Of a stretch of DNA of 64,000 bases, positions 1 to 8,759 are shown piece by piece (the stretch's first letter is position 1; each line of letters opens with the position of its first letter). A program made the position numbers and the translations under genes. The stretch is from Candidatus Woesearchaeota archaeon (lineage in GTDB: Archaea; Nanobdellota; Nanobdellia; Woesearchaeales; JACPBO01), in NCBI GenBank assembly GCA_030651135.1, contig JAUSCS010000010.1, positions 1-64,000 of the forward strand, given 5' to 3'. The notes below the pieces were generated by a model. The model did no database searches. It saw only the letters and a list, made by a program, of their open reading frames with translations, and was not told where the DNA came from.

Positions 1-1
1 A

Positions 2-562
2 GAATTTAGATCTTCTGTTAGCGCAGGCGGTGCCGGCTGGAAAATAACAGCAACAGGCAATTATTTGGGCCATAAATTACTTTTTGCTCCGAGGTCAGCA
101 GGAGCCACTTGGGAAACAGAGGTTCTTACTTTAACACAAAACGGCAACGTCGGCATCGGTCTAACAGATCCAGGAGCTGTCCTTGAAGTTTCTGGAGGAG
201 AGAATAAATTAAGCATTATTAGAATGGTGCAAAGGTCATCAGGAGCAGCTGCCTACGGATTAGACGTGGGACTTGACCCAACAACAGGCGACCCAGTTTT
301 TAGTAGAATTGTTAATAACGTAGTTACCGAGGTGTTTCGTATTCAAAGAAGCACCGGCAACGTCGGCATCGGAACAACAAGCCCGACAGAGAAGCTGCAA
401 GTAGCAGGCAATATAAAGGCAAACCAATTCATTACAGGCGACATAACATTCAACAAGAACGACAAGCCAGTATGGAGAATGTATGAAGATGAAGATGGTT
501 TGTATGTTGAGAGCCTTACAACAGGCAAGAATTATAGGGTTGTTCTGGAAGAGATAAAATAA
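2..562 (+). CDS. Surface/fibre-like protein, C-terminal part only
   Basis: The reading frame is already open at the left edge, so the 5' end lies outside the window. The visible part has two copies of a GNVGIG-x-T-x-P-x(4)-L-x-V-x-G motif (DNA near 143-190 and 356-405), the signature of repeat-built fibre or tail-spike-like stalk proteins, and ends in a domain rich in short beta strands. Such proteins act at the cell surface or in viral fibres. No anchor or sorting signal is visible in the fragment. A T-rich tract follows the stop. Host surface protein versus provirus tail protein cannot be decided here; no other viral gene is nearby. Confidence 0.55.
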   Translation, partial: EFRSSVSAGGAGWKITATGNYLGHKLLFAPRSAGATWETEVLTLTQNGNVGIGLTDPGAVLEVSGGENKLSIIRMVQRSSGAAAYGLDVGLDPTTGDPVFSRIVNNVVTEVFRIQRSTGNVGIGTTSPTEKLQVAGNIKANQFITGDITFNKNDKPVWRMYEDEDGLYVESLTTGKNYRVVLEEIK

Positions 563-566
563 GGCC

Positions 567-590
567 TTTTTTCTTTTATTTTTTAATTTG
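567..590 (+). terminator. T-rich terminator-like tract
   Basis: Oligo-T runs directly follow the stop codon of the surface protein, as expected for intrinsic termination in archaea, and precede the promoter of gapA. Confidence 0.4.
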
Positions 591-602
591 AACAACGCAA
601 AA

Positions 603-662
603 CTTTAAATAGTCATTCTTTTTTTATTCTCACCATACAAATAAATTAAAATCAAGGGGGTG
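603..662 (+). promoter_or_regulatory. gapA-pgk promoter and ribosome binding site
   Basis: A TATA-like CTTTAAATA lies at about 603-611, and a strong GGGGGTG ribosome binding site at 656-662 sits six bases before the ATG at 669. This supports the chosen gapA start and a leadered transcript for the glycolytic operon. Confidence 0.5.
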
Positions 663-668
663 TTTTGA

Positions 669-1661
<993 letters not shown>

Positions 1662-1662
1662 G

Positions 1663-2883
1663 ATGCTTTCAATAGAAGAACTGGATTACGAAGGAAAAAG
1701 AACAATAATAAGAGTTGATTTCAATGTTCCAATGGAAGGAACCAAGATAACAGAGGATTCTAGGATAGTTGCTTCATTGCCTACAATAAAACGTGTAAGA
1801 GCCAGGGGCGGCATGGTTATTTTAATGAGCCATCTCGGAAGGCCTGAAGGAAGGGTCGTGAAAGAATTTAGTTTAAATCCGGTTGCCAAAAGATTAGGGG
1901 AGTTGCTTAATTTCCCCGTAAAAATGGCTCCGGACTGCATTGGCGAAGATGTTAAAAAGATGGTGTATGGCATGAAAAAAGGCGATGTTGCATTATTGGA
2001 AAATTTAAGATTCCATGCAGAAGAAGAGGCGAATAATGCGTTATTTGCAGAGAAGCTGGCGAATCTGGCTGACATTTATATTAATGATGCCTTCGGGACT
2101 GCTCATAGGGCGCATGCATCAACAGAGAGCATCGCAGAGATTATGAAGAAACAGGGCAAAAAAGTTGCAGCAGGGTATCTGATGCTGAAAGAGATTGAAA
2201 TGCTAAAGCCTTTGTTAAAGCCGAAAGGCTACTCTGTCGCGATAATTGGCGGCGCTAAGGTAAAAGACAAAATAGGGGTTGTAAAATCTTTAGCCAGAAT
2301 GTACGACGCTGTCCTGATTGGCGGCGGAATGGCAAACACATTTTTTAAAGCAAAAGGATATGGCATAGGCAGCTCAAAGTTTGAGAAAGATTTTGTTGAA
2401 GAAGTAAAGCAATTATTGGATTCAGAATATGGGAAAAAAATTTTCACCCCGGTCGATACATTGACCGGAATAGTTCCGGTTAAGATCAAAGAAGGCAAAG
2501 AAGAAAAAGATTATAAAAAAGCAGCGTATTCCGGAAAAGTTGATTTTATCACGAGCTCAATTAAAGAAGGCGAAGATGCACTTGATATCGGAGAAAAAAC
2601 AGTTGCATTGTACAGATCAGAGATTGCAAAAGCCAAGACGATATTCTGGAACGGCCCGATGGGTGTTTTTGAAGTTGAAGCATTTATAAAAGGCACAATG
2701 GAGATCGCAGAAGCTGTTGCGGCAAATAAAGGATATACTGTTGTCGGCGGCGGCGATTCAGTGGCAGCATTGGCAAAATCCGGCTTGGCAAAAAAAATAA
2801 AATGGGTCTCAACAGGCGGCGGAGCATCATTGGAATTTTTGGAGAATAAAGGCCATCTGCCCGGGATTGATGTGCTGAATTAG
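1663..2883 (+). CDS. pgk: Phosphoglycerate kinase
   Basis: Transfers the acyl phosphate of 1,3-bisphosphoglycerate to ADP. The 406-residue length is normal. Visible family motifs are RVDFNVPM near the N-terminus, SHLGRP, NDAFGTAHRAHAS, GGAKVKDKIG, and the C-terminal nucleotide-binding segments GGGDSVAAL and STGGGASLEFLE. It follows gapA with one intervening base, giving the enzyme pair that makes ATP in lower glycolysis or runs in reverse during gluconeogenesis. It ends 11 bases from the convergent HAD gene. Confidence 0.96.
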   Translation: MLSIEELDYEGKRTIIRVDFNVPMEGTKITEDSRIVASLPTIKRVRARGGMVILMSHLGRPEGRVVKEFSLNPVAKRLGELLNFPVKMAPDCIGEDVKKMVYGMKKGDVALLENLRFHAEEEANNALFAEKLANLADIYINDAFGTAHRAHASTESIAEIMKKQGKKVAAGYLMLKEIEMLKPLLKPKGYSVAIIGGAKVKDKIGVVKSLARMYDAVLIGGGMANTFFKAKGYGIGSSKFEKDFVEEVKQLLDSEYGKKIFTPVDTLTGIVPVKIKEGKEEKDYKKAAYSGKVDFITSSIKEGEDALDIGEKTVALYRSEIAKAKTIFWNGPMGVFEVEAFIKGTMEIAEAVAANKGYTVVGGGDSVAALAKSGLAKKIKWVSTGGGASLEFLENKGHLPGIDVLN

Positions 2884-2894
2884 ATTATATCTGG

Positions 2895-3488
2895 CTATTT
2901 TACTCCTAAAAGAGCCAGTTCTTTTTTGAGTTGCTCCGGGGTTTTAAATAATATTGCATTCATTCCTATTATTTTTGCGCCGTCAGTGCAGTTCTCCTTA
3001 TCATCTATGAACACAGCAGATTTTGCTGCCACTCCAAGCCTTTCCAAAGCCAATTCATAAATTTTTCTTTCAGGCTTTATCACGCCCTCCATACAGGAAA
3101 ACACGCAAATATCAAACATATCGTATTTTTGCTCGCAGAAATACTTCATGCTGGGCAGTTCAGTGTTGCTTAAAAGACCTATTTTGTATCCATTTTTATG
3201 CAAGGAAGAAGCTATAGAAATGACATCTTTTTTTTCAGAATAAACATGCCTACATGCATCAAGCCACAATGACCGGTTAGGAGGATCTACTTTAAGCTCC
3301 AAACAAATATTTTTCCAGAATGTCTCTTCTGAAATTATTCCTCGCCCGAAATCATGCTTGAATTTGTCGTAAACTCTTGCAAATTCACTTTTAGGCACTT
3401 TAAAGTATCTTGCGCAGTAAGAATTGCGCATATCTTCCGGTTCTTCAATCAATACACCGCCCCAGTCAAATATGATTGCTTCGATCAT
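2895..3488 (-). CDS. HAD-superfamily hydrolase
   Basis: A 197-residue single-domain HAD protein. Motif I is FDWGGVL, so the nucleophile Asp is present but the usual second Asp is Gly, as in the haloacid-dehalogenase and YihX-like branches. Motif II is LLSN and motif III/IV is KPERKIYELAL followed by FIDDKENC. A helical cap of about 80 residues lies between motifs I and II. The expected activity is hydrolysis of a small phosphorylated or halogenated metabolite; the substrate cannot be read from the sequence. It is convergent with pgk. Confidence 0.8.
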   Translation of the reverse strand: MIEAIIFDWGGVLIEEPEDMRNSYCARYFKVPKSEFARVYDKFKHDFGRGIISEETFWKNICLELKVDPPNRSLWLDACRHVYSEKKDVISIASSLHKNGYKIGLLSNTELPSMKYFCEQKYDMFDICVFSCMEGVIKPERKIYELALERLGVAAKSAVFIDDKENCTDGAKIIGMNAILFKTPEQLKKELALLGVK

Positions 3489-3719
3489 TTTTATTTAAAA
3501 TACATTTCTCTTTATAAATCTAACTGCATCATTATTCCGATAAGAATATTTCTATCAATCAAATATTTAAATAAGAATAGTTCTGGGTTTGATTATGATC
3601 AATATCAGCAGCAAAAAAACAAATATAAATTCAATCCAGTCTGTTCTTAATACTTCTATGCTTATGCTGATGCGTTAAAGCATCTCATTGTTTTTATCTT
3701 TTTTCATGATTTTTATTTT

Positions 3720-3755
3720 CTTAAAAATATAAGCTTAAAAATTAACAAAGGTGAT
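3720..3755 (+). promoter_or_regulatory. Promoter and ribosome binding site of the Cys/Met PLP enzyme
   Basis: The 273-base gap between the HAD gene and this gene holds no convincing gene. Near its end a TATA-like CTTAAAAATA (about 3720-3729) and AAGGTGA (about 3749-3755) precede the ATG at 3762. Confidence 0.4.
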
Positions 3756-3761
3756 TAAAAA

Positions 3762-4904
3762 ATGAATATCGAAACAATCGCAGTCCACGGCGCTGGCGGC
3801 CCTGATCCGTCAACAGGCGCAATCGCCACGCCAATTATAACAGCAAAGAACGGCGCATTCAAGGGCATAGGGGATCCGATAAAGATAGAATACTGCAGAA
3901 CCCAGAATCCTACAAGGGAAACATTGGAGAAATTAGTTGCAGAATTAGAGGGCGGAGGCGATGCATTTGCATTTTCTTCAGGAATTGCAGCAATAAACTG
4001 CATATTCCAGACATTAAGCAGGGGAGATCATGTTATTCTGAGCAAAAAGCTCTATGCAGGAACAATAAGGCTGTGCGATTTGGTTTTATCAAAGTTTTTG
4101 GAGATTGATTTTGTTGATCCGCTTAATGCAAAAGCTCTGAAAAAAGCCATAAAGCAAAATACAAAATACATTTTCATTGAAACTCCGACTAATCCGCTGC
4201 TCGAGATTGTTGATCTTGAAGCAATCAGGAAAATCTCATCTTCAGCAGGAGTTCCTTTTATTGTTGACAACACATTTGCAACTCCGTGCTTATTGCAGCC
4301 CTTTGATTATGGCGCAGAAACAATAATCCACTCCACAAGCAAATATCTCGGAGGGCATAATGATCTTGTCGGCGGTGTCGTTGTAACAAGAAACAAAAGC
4401 TTTGCTGAAGCTCTTAAGCTTTATGCTAAAACACTCGGCGCAACTCCCTCACCCTATGATGTTTACAACACAATAAGAGGAATTAAGACTTTGGCGTTGA
4501 GAATAAAAAAGCACTGTGAAAATGCCCAGATAATCGCTGAATTCTTGGCTGCAGATCCTAATGTTTCAAAAGTTTATTTCCCCGGGCTGCAGTCCCATCC
4601 TGGCCACGAAATTGCAAAAAAACAGATGAAGGGCTTTGGCGGAGTTGTGTCTTTTGAAGTAAAAGGCGATTATAAAAAATTTGCAAAAAACATAGCAGAT
4701 AATGCCCCCCCGATTTACCTTGCAGAATCTCTTGGCGGAGTTGAATCATTATTAACGCATCCAGCTACAATGAGCCATGCTTATTTGACAGAAAAGCAGA
4801 GGGCAGAAGTTGGGATCAAAGACAATCTGTTCAGGCTCTCGCCAGGCATAGAAAACAGCGAAGATATCGTTGCTAAATTAAAATCCGCGCTTTACAGCTC
4901 ATGA
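3762..4904 (+). CDS. Cystathionine gamma-lyase/synthase or methionine gamma-lyase family enzyme
   Basis: Fold-type I PLP enzyme of the trans-sulphuration (Cys/Met metabolism) family, 380 residues. The family signature YxRxxNPT appears as YCRTQNPTR at residues 44-52, the cofactor-phosphate segment as SSGIAAI, the PLP-stacking Asp in DNTFATP, and the PLP-binding Lys194 in HSTSKYLGGH. Members split or form cystathionine, homocysteine or methionine, and these activities cannot be told apart by eye. It stands alone with its own promoter. Its last 13 bases overlap the end of the convergent coiled-coil gene. Confidence 0.88.
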   Translation: MNIETIAVHGAGGPDPSTGAIATPIITAKNGAFKGIGDPIKIEYCRTQNPTRETLEKLVAELEGGGDAFAFSSGIAAINCIFQTLSRGDHVILSKKLYAGTIRLCDLVLSKFLEIDFVDPLNAKALKKAIKQNTKYIFIETPTNPLLEIVDLEAIRKISSSAGVPFIVDNTFATPCLLQPFDYGAETIIHSTSKYLGGHNDLVGGVVVTRNKSFAEALKLYAKTLGATPSPYDVYNTIRGIKTLALRIKKHCENAQIIAEFLAADPNVSKVYFPGLQSHPGHEIAKKQMKGFGGVVSFEVKGDYKKFAKNIADNAPPIYLAESLGGVESLLTHPATMSHAYLTEKQRAEVGIKDNLFRLSPGIENSEDIVAKLKSALYSS

Positions 4905-6145
4905 ACAACTCTCACATCCTCTCCAACAACCCTTTTTATTTCCTTTTCAAGATAATTCTTGAACCCCCCGATATCAATATCCTGCTCTTTTTCCTTAATC
5001 AGCGAATGCTCTTTCTGCAACTTCTGCAGCTCATATTGAAATTCATTTAAATTGTCTTTTAATTCAGCATGTTCTTTTATTATAGTTACTGCTTTTATCT
5101 TCTCCTCAAACATCTTTGCCGAGTTTTCAAGATCCTCAAGCCCAATCAAAAACTTTTCAAAGGAATCCCTGTCTAATTTTTTAATAAGCTCCAAAGTTCT
5201 TTTTTTCTTGTCTTCTTTAAGGTCCAGGCTGTCGATATTTTCCTCTAATCTCCCCAATAATTCCAACACCCCGAATTCCTTATCATTAATTAACGTGTTT
5301 ATAGGATCAACTAAGTAACCGTGCACAACTGCCTCATCTACTGACATTCTCTCATATTTTTTAAGCGCTTTTTCAAATGCGCCGAATATATTCAGAAAAT
5401 TAGCCTTATGCTCTTTTATTTTAATTAAAATACTGCCTTTTTCATTTTCGAGAGCTTTATATGATTTAAATTCATTGTTTTCTTCCTTTGCCTTTAATTC
5501 TTCCCCTGTATTTTTTATTTTGTTTTTTATATTCTCAATTTCGCTTTCAATTGCTTTTATTTTTTCATTCAGTTCCTTTTTAAGTTCAATCTTTTCTTTA
5601 ATATTTTTCAACTCCCCTTTTATTCTTCCGAATCCAATTGGCCCCCTTTCCACCTGCTTTCTCAGGTCATCTACAATCAGCTCAAATTCCCTTATATTCT
5701 GGGCTATCTTTTTGACATCAGTTGCAAAAAACTCATTCAAAACATAAAAATTCTTTGAAGTGTTCTTTCCGAATTCATTCAGGCTGCTTGAGAAATTAGT
5801 GCTGAAATCCAGAATATTCTCATACGCCTTCTCATCAGGAAAGGAAAGCTGCTCAAGGAAATAGCCGAGCTTTCTTATGTAAGCTCCCCTGTTGCCTTCC
5901 ATAACTTCTTTTGCCTTTAGCGGAATGTTCGGGTTCATCAGCTGGGCTTTTTCAAGCTCTGTCATGTTTGTTTTAAGATCGTCTTTCTTGCTTTTTATGT
6001 CTGAGAATAAGGCCATTATCGAATTATTGAAATTGCCGAATCTTTCGCTTATTTTTTGGTCTATCCAATTCTCAGCTTCTGCTAATCTGACTTCCTCAAG
6101 CTCAGCCTTCTTTCCGAAAGAAAACAGCCGTTGAAAAAACCCCAT
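4892..6145 (-). CDS. Coiled-coil protein of unknown function
   Basis: A 417-residue, highly charged protein, mostly predicted coiled coil with long Lys/Glu/Leu heptad-like stretches from about residue 100 to 400. It starts MGFFQRLFSFGKKAELEE, an amphipathic N-terminus that could bind the membrane. I chose the ATG at 6145; an in-frame upstream extension would run through the promoter and coding sequence of the divergent RNase P gene and has no coding character. The protein ends in GEDVRVVHEL. It resembles structural or SMC-like coiled-coil proteins only in general build, and no function can be given. Confidence 0.75.
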   Translation of the reverse strand: MGFFQRLFSFGKKAELEEVRLAEAENWIDQKISERFGNFNNSIMALFSDIKSKKDDLKTNMTELEKAQLMNPNIPLKAKEVMEGNRGAYIRKLGYFLEQLSFPDEKAYENILDFSTNFSSSLNEFGKNTSKNFYVLNEFFATDVKKIAQNIREFELIVDDLRKQVERGPIGFGRIKGELKNIKEKIELKKELNEKIKAIESEIENIKNKIKNTGEELKAKEENNEFKSYKALENEKGSILIKIKEHKANFLNIFGAFEKALKKYERMSVDEAVVHGYLVDPINTLINDKEFGVLELLGRLEENIDSLDLKEDKKKRTLELIKKLDRDSFEKFLIGLEDLENSAKMFEEKIKAVTIIKEHAELKDNLNEFQYELQKLQKEHSLIKEKEQDIDIGGFKNYLEKEIKRVVGEDVRVVHEL

Positions 6146-6197
6146 GCACGAGAGTAATAGCAAATTTATTAAATACTTTTCTGTTTTATACCGCAAT

Positions 6198-6497
6198 ATG
6201 GCTAAAAAAGACAAAAAACCGCGAGCAGAGGTAATAAAAGACATAGAAGAGATGTTCAAGGAAGCTGGAAATATCTTTAGAAAAGACAAGGGCAAGGCCA
6301 ATGATCTCGTCAGGAAAGCCCGTAATCTTGCAATGAAATCAAGGTTAAAGATGCCTTCAAGGCTGCAAAAGAACTTCTGCAAGCACTGCTATTCTTTTCT
6401 TAAGCCAGGCATTAACTGCAGGATCAGGCTGCAAAGGGGAAAGGCGATCTATTACTGCCTTGAATGCAAGAAATATATGAGATTTCCATATAAATAA
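6198..6497 (+). CDS. rnp4: RNase P protein subunit Rpp21/Rpr2 family
   Basis: Zinc-ribbon subunit of archaeal RNase P, which with Rpp29 helps the RNA cleave the 5' leader of pre-tRNA. The 99-residue protein has the helical N-terminus with basic patches and the family's second half: FCKHCYSF, PGINCRIRL, YYCLECKKYMRFPYK, giving the four-Cys zinc site. I chose the ATG at 6198 because MAKKDKKPR begins the conserved part. The final 90 bases are found again, diverged, at 7677-7766 downstream of an accessory gene pair, so this locus was a target of insertion or duplication. Confidence 0.92.
   Translation: MAKKDKKPRAEVIKDIEEMFKEAGNIFRKDKGKANDLVRKARNLAMKSRLKMPSRLQKNFCKHCYSFLKPGINCRIRLQRGKAIYYCLECKKYMRFPYK
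6408..6497 (+). repeat. Direct repeat copy A: 3' end of rnp4
   Basis: These 90 bases, from the Gly of PGINC to the stop codon, pair with 7677-7766 in the same orientation. By my count 11 of 90 positions differ and no gap is needed. The two copies bracket the HEPN/nucleotidyltransferase pair. Confidence 0.85.
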
Positions 6498-6503
6498 GAT
6501 TAT

Positions 6504-6601
6504 GTTACATGTGTTACATTAACGATATTACATATGTAACAACAAAAACCAAAAGGCTTATATATTACATATGTTACATCTACGATATTACAGGTGTAAC
6601 A
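6504..6601 (+). promoter_or_regulatory. Tandem inverted-repeat operator and TATA box of the HEPN/NTase pair
   Basis: Two 38-base units at 6504-6541 and 6564-6601 match at 32 positions and start exactly 60 bases apart. Each has GTTACAT-type half sites facing ATGTAACA-type half sites, so each is itself an inverted repeat. A TATA box (CTTATATATT, about 6557-6566) lies between them and the second unit runs up to the ATG at 6603. A repressor on the second unit would block initiation, the usual autoregulation pattern of toxin-antitoxin operons. Confidence 0.7.
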
Positions 6602-6602
6602 T

Positions 6603-7034
6603 ATGAAGCTTGAAAAACACATCGAAACTTTGATTAATCTGCTGAAGGATATCAGAAAAGAGCCAAGCCCGGCAGTTATTGGCTTTGCTTATTCCACAGC
6701 AGCCATTCACATCTTTAATATAGCATTCCATGATGAATTAGACCCTGGTAGAGCTATAAAGCATGGCGACTTCAGGTCTGAAAGCGGCATTAGCAAATTA
6801 AAAAGCCTGATAAGGGATTTTGATAAAAAGAATGAATTATTCCTTCTATGGAAAGAAATGGAAAACAAGAGAAACGAGCTTTGTTATGGTTATCCCAACG
6901 AAAAAGACATCAAAGAATATGCCGGTAAATTCTACAAAATAAAAGAAATCCTGGAAAGCATATCTGATTTAAAATTCGAGGTAGAATTTCTGGAAGAGCG
7001 CCTAGCCAGAATAAACGGTGAAAAACATGAATGA
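6603..7034 (+). CDS. HEPN-like protein of a HEPN/nucleotidyltransferase pair
   Basis: A 143-residue all-helical protein directly upstream of, and overlapping by 8 bases, a minimal nucleotidyltransferase. This arrangement and the KRNELCYGYP segment near residues 89-98 suggest the HEPN partner of a HEPN/MNT toxin-antitoxin module. Active HEPN RNases carry R-x4-6-H; here Arg90 and Asn91 are present but the His position is Tyr95 or Gly96, so RNase activity is doubtful or the protein is a divergent subtype. The start follows a strong operator/TATA region. The call rests more on context than on sequence. Confidence 0.55.
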   Translation: MKLEKHIETLINLLKDIRKEPSPAVIGFAYSTAAIHIFNIAFHDELDPGRAIKHGDFRSESGISKLKSLIRDFDKKNELFLLWKEMENKRNELCYGYPNEKDIKEYAGKFYKIKEILESISDLKFEVEFLEERLARINGEKHE

Positions 7035-7656
7035 TCTGGTTTCCTATGCTTATGATTTTATTTCATATCTTTCATTGCAGCCTTTCTTTAGAAAATATGC
7101 CCTTAATAAAATAATCTTATTCGGATCTGTAGCAAGAGGAGATTTTACAAAAAAAAGCGATATTGATATCTTTATTGATGTCCTCAGCACAAATAAGATT
7201 GATTTGTTTACAAGGGAAATAGAAAAGACAAAAACAAGCTTCTTTGAATCCGAAAGAATGAAAAAATGGAACAGGCTGAATATTTCAAATAATTTCAATG
7301 TAGTTGTTGGAAGCTTAAAAGATGAAAAATGGAGCGATCTTAGAAAAAGCATGCAAACCCACGCTATGTCGCTTTGGTCCGGCTTTTTTATTATGGAAAA
7401 AAAAGGCTTAAAATCTTATGCGCTTGTGAGATGGGTTACAGGTGCAAAAAACACAAATAAAAGGGTAAGTATTGCACGAAAACTATATGGTTATAAGCAA
7501 AAGGGCAAGAAGTATACAGGACTTTTAGAAGAGACCAGTTCAAAGACAGTTGGCAAGGGCGTTGCTTTAATTCCGATAGAGCATGTGAATAGGCTAAGAA
7601 AGTTGTTTGATGGGCTTGAAGTAAAGTACAGCCTTATGGATGTTTTCATAACCTAA
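7027..7656 (+). CDS. Minimal nucleotidyltransferase (MNT-type) with C-terminal extension
   Basis: A 209-residue protein with the pol-beta nucleotidyltransferase signature LFGSVARGD (residues 31-39) followed by SDIDIFID, giving Gly-Ser and the two metal-binding Asp (D45, D47). Family members adenylylate partner HEPN toxins or other targets. The third acidic residue expected on the next strand is not obvious (FNVVVGS). After about residue 120 there is an extra 80-90-residue basic domain not needed for the minimal fold. I chose the ATG at 7027, which overlaps the end of the HEPN-like gene and implies translational coupling. Confidence 0.75.
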   Translation: MNDLVSYAYDFISYLSLQPFFRKYALNKIILFGSVARGDFTKKSDIDIFIDVLSTNKIDLFTREIEKTKTSFFESERMKKWNRLNISNNFNVVVGSLKDEKWSDLRKSMQTHAMSLWSGFFIMEKKGLKSYALVRWVTGAKNTNKRVSIARKLYGYKQKGKKYTGLLEETSSKTVGKGVALIPIEHVNRLRKLFDGLEVKYSLMDVFIT

Positions 7657-7676
7657 TATCCCTTAAATCATCTTTG

Positions 7677-7766
7677 GGCATAAACTGCAGGATCAGGTTT
7701 CAGAGGGGAAAATTGATCTATTACTGCCTCGAATGCAAGAGATATATGAGGTTTCCGTATAAATAA
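7677..7766 (+). pseudogene. Displaced 3' fragment of rnp4 (direct repeat copy B)
   Basis: Reads in one open frame as GINCRIRF-Q-RGK followed by YYCLECKRYMRFPYK and a stop, the C-terminal zinc-ribbon half of the RNase P subunit. There is no start codon or N-terminal half. Most of the 11 differences from 6408-6497 are silent or conservative, so both copies evolved under selection as coding sequence before this one was cut off. Confidence 0.85.
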
Positions 7767-7796
7767 CGTTACTAAACAATAGTTACAAAAACAAAA

Positions 7797-7808
7797 GGTT
7801 TAAATATA
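7797..7808 (+). promoter_or_regulatory. TATA box upstream of the 201-residue unknown gene
   Basis: GGTTTAAATATA lies about 25 bases before the ATG at 7830, preceded by an A-rich BRE-like stretch (ACAAAAACAAAAGG) that also precedes the TATA box of the HEPN gene. A leaderless transcript is likely. Confidence 0.5.
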
Positions 7809-7829
7809 GATTAATACTTGCTTATCAAA

Positions 7830-8435
7830 ATGATTGAAGAATTAAAACACAAACTAGAATCAATTGATTCAGTTTTGAATGAAGAATCGATGAAAAGCAG
7901 CAACGAGTTAGATATTAAACGCGGATTCAACCCTTCTCAAAGCTATACAGATAAAGAATTAGCAAAATTTTACCCATCTGGCATCGAATTGTTCAAGAAA
8001 AAAGGAGATGAATCTAAATATCTGCTTCTAGAAGTTAAAATTGAGAAAGGCGCTGACACATATGCTAAACAATATCTGAGAGGTTTTGATATGCCTCTGC
8101 CATCACATCCTGTTCTAGCTGAACAGTTTTTGAGAGAAGAATTAGAACCTGTTCTGGCTCCTAATTTTAAACTGCCAGATAGATGGCCGCAAATAGGAAA
8201 GCCAATAAATGATGAGTGGGAAAAAACAGTCATCAGCGAATATGATGGAATAAAATTATCAATTTCCGCTGTCGGTGGTGGAAAATTTGATTTGAAAAAC
8301 AACAGCATTAATTTAAGAGAAAAGAGTAGATCTTTTGGTCCAGTTCCCCTAAAGTATCAAGACAGATTTAATGAGCTTATTAATCAATTAGTTCAAAGAC
8401 CTGCTTATAACGGATTTAAGGTCAATTTTGAATAA
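7830..8435 (+). CDS. Hypothetical protein, 201 aa
   Basis: Not recognised. The soluble, acidic N-terminal third (MIEELKHKLESIDS) looks helical; the middle contains a Pro-rich segment (MPLPSHPVLAEQ, NFKLPDRWPQIGKP) and the end another helix. No signal peptide, transmembrane segment or Cys pair is visible. Its own promoter follows the displaced rnp4 fragment. It begins a run of small unknown genes, all on the plus strand, that reaches to 10187. Confidence 0.6.
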   Translation: MIEELKHKLESIDSVLNEESMKSSNELDIKRGFNPSQSYTDKELAKFYPSGIELFKKKGDESKYLLLEVKIEKGADTYAKQYLRGFDMPLPSHPVLAEQFLREELEPVLAPNFKLPDRWPQIGKPINDEWEKTVISEYDGIKLSISAVGGGKFDLKNNSINLREKSRSFGPVPLKYQDRFNELINQLVQRPAYNGFKVNFE

Positions 8436-8469
8436 ATTTATAAAGTGTCAAATTTTTAGGAGGTCAAAA

Positions 8470-8676
8470 ATGAACATTGAAACTAAATCGGGGATTGGTC
8501 ATAAAGATGTAACTAATATAGCTGATATTCTAGCAGAGCCAGCCAATAACTCGGCAATGGAAGAAAAAGTAACTCCTGTTGGAAAAATAGGCGATTCTGA
8601 ATTTGTCTGCGTTATGGGTGAGGAAGAGAACAGATACCCTGTTCCTAGAAATCTAACATACCCTGTAAATCACTGA
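8470..8676 (+). CDS. Small hypothetical protein, 68 aa
   Basis: The ATG at 8470 is preceded by a near-perfect ribosome binding site (AGGAGGT, about 8459-8465), which fixes the start; a TATA-like AATTTATAAAG lies at about 8434-8444. The acidic 68-residue product has no recognisable motif, signal or membrane segment. It is likely real because of the ribosome binding site and the tight fit between neighbours, but its role is unknown. Confidence 0.55.
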   Translation: MNIETKSGIGHKDVTNIADILAEPANNSAMEEKVTPVGKIGDSEFVCVMGEEENRYPVPRNLTYPVNH

Positions 8677-8687
8677 TATAGTAATTT

Positions 8688-8719
8688 AATAGTGGTAACA
8701 AAACCGAAAGATTTAAATA
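8688..8719 (+). promoter_or_regulatory. Extended promoter, AATAGTGGTAACAAA type
   Basis: AATAGTGGTAACAAA at 8688-8702 is identical to 12295-12309. In both places GAAAGATTTA, the BRE/TATA region, follows after two or three bases. A third, looser copy (TAGTGGTCAAAACAGAAAG) is at 54112-54130. This copy serves the operon starting at 8760. Confidence 0.5.
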
Positions 8720-8759
8720 CTAGCTCTTATCCTATTTTCTACGTTGAGGTGGATAAAAT

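Noticed and set aside
3669-3684. Hairpin GATGC/GCATC followed by a T-rich stretch as a terminator
   Set aside because: The stem has only five pairs and lies upstream of both flanking genes (divergent promoters), where no transcript ends.
6146-6382. In-frame N-terminal extension of the coiled-coil protein across the rnp4 region
   Set aside because: It is the antisense of the conserved RNase P gene and contains the promoter; the natural start is the ATG at 6145.
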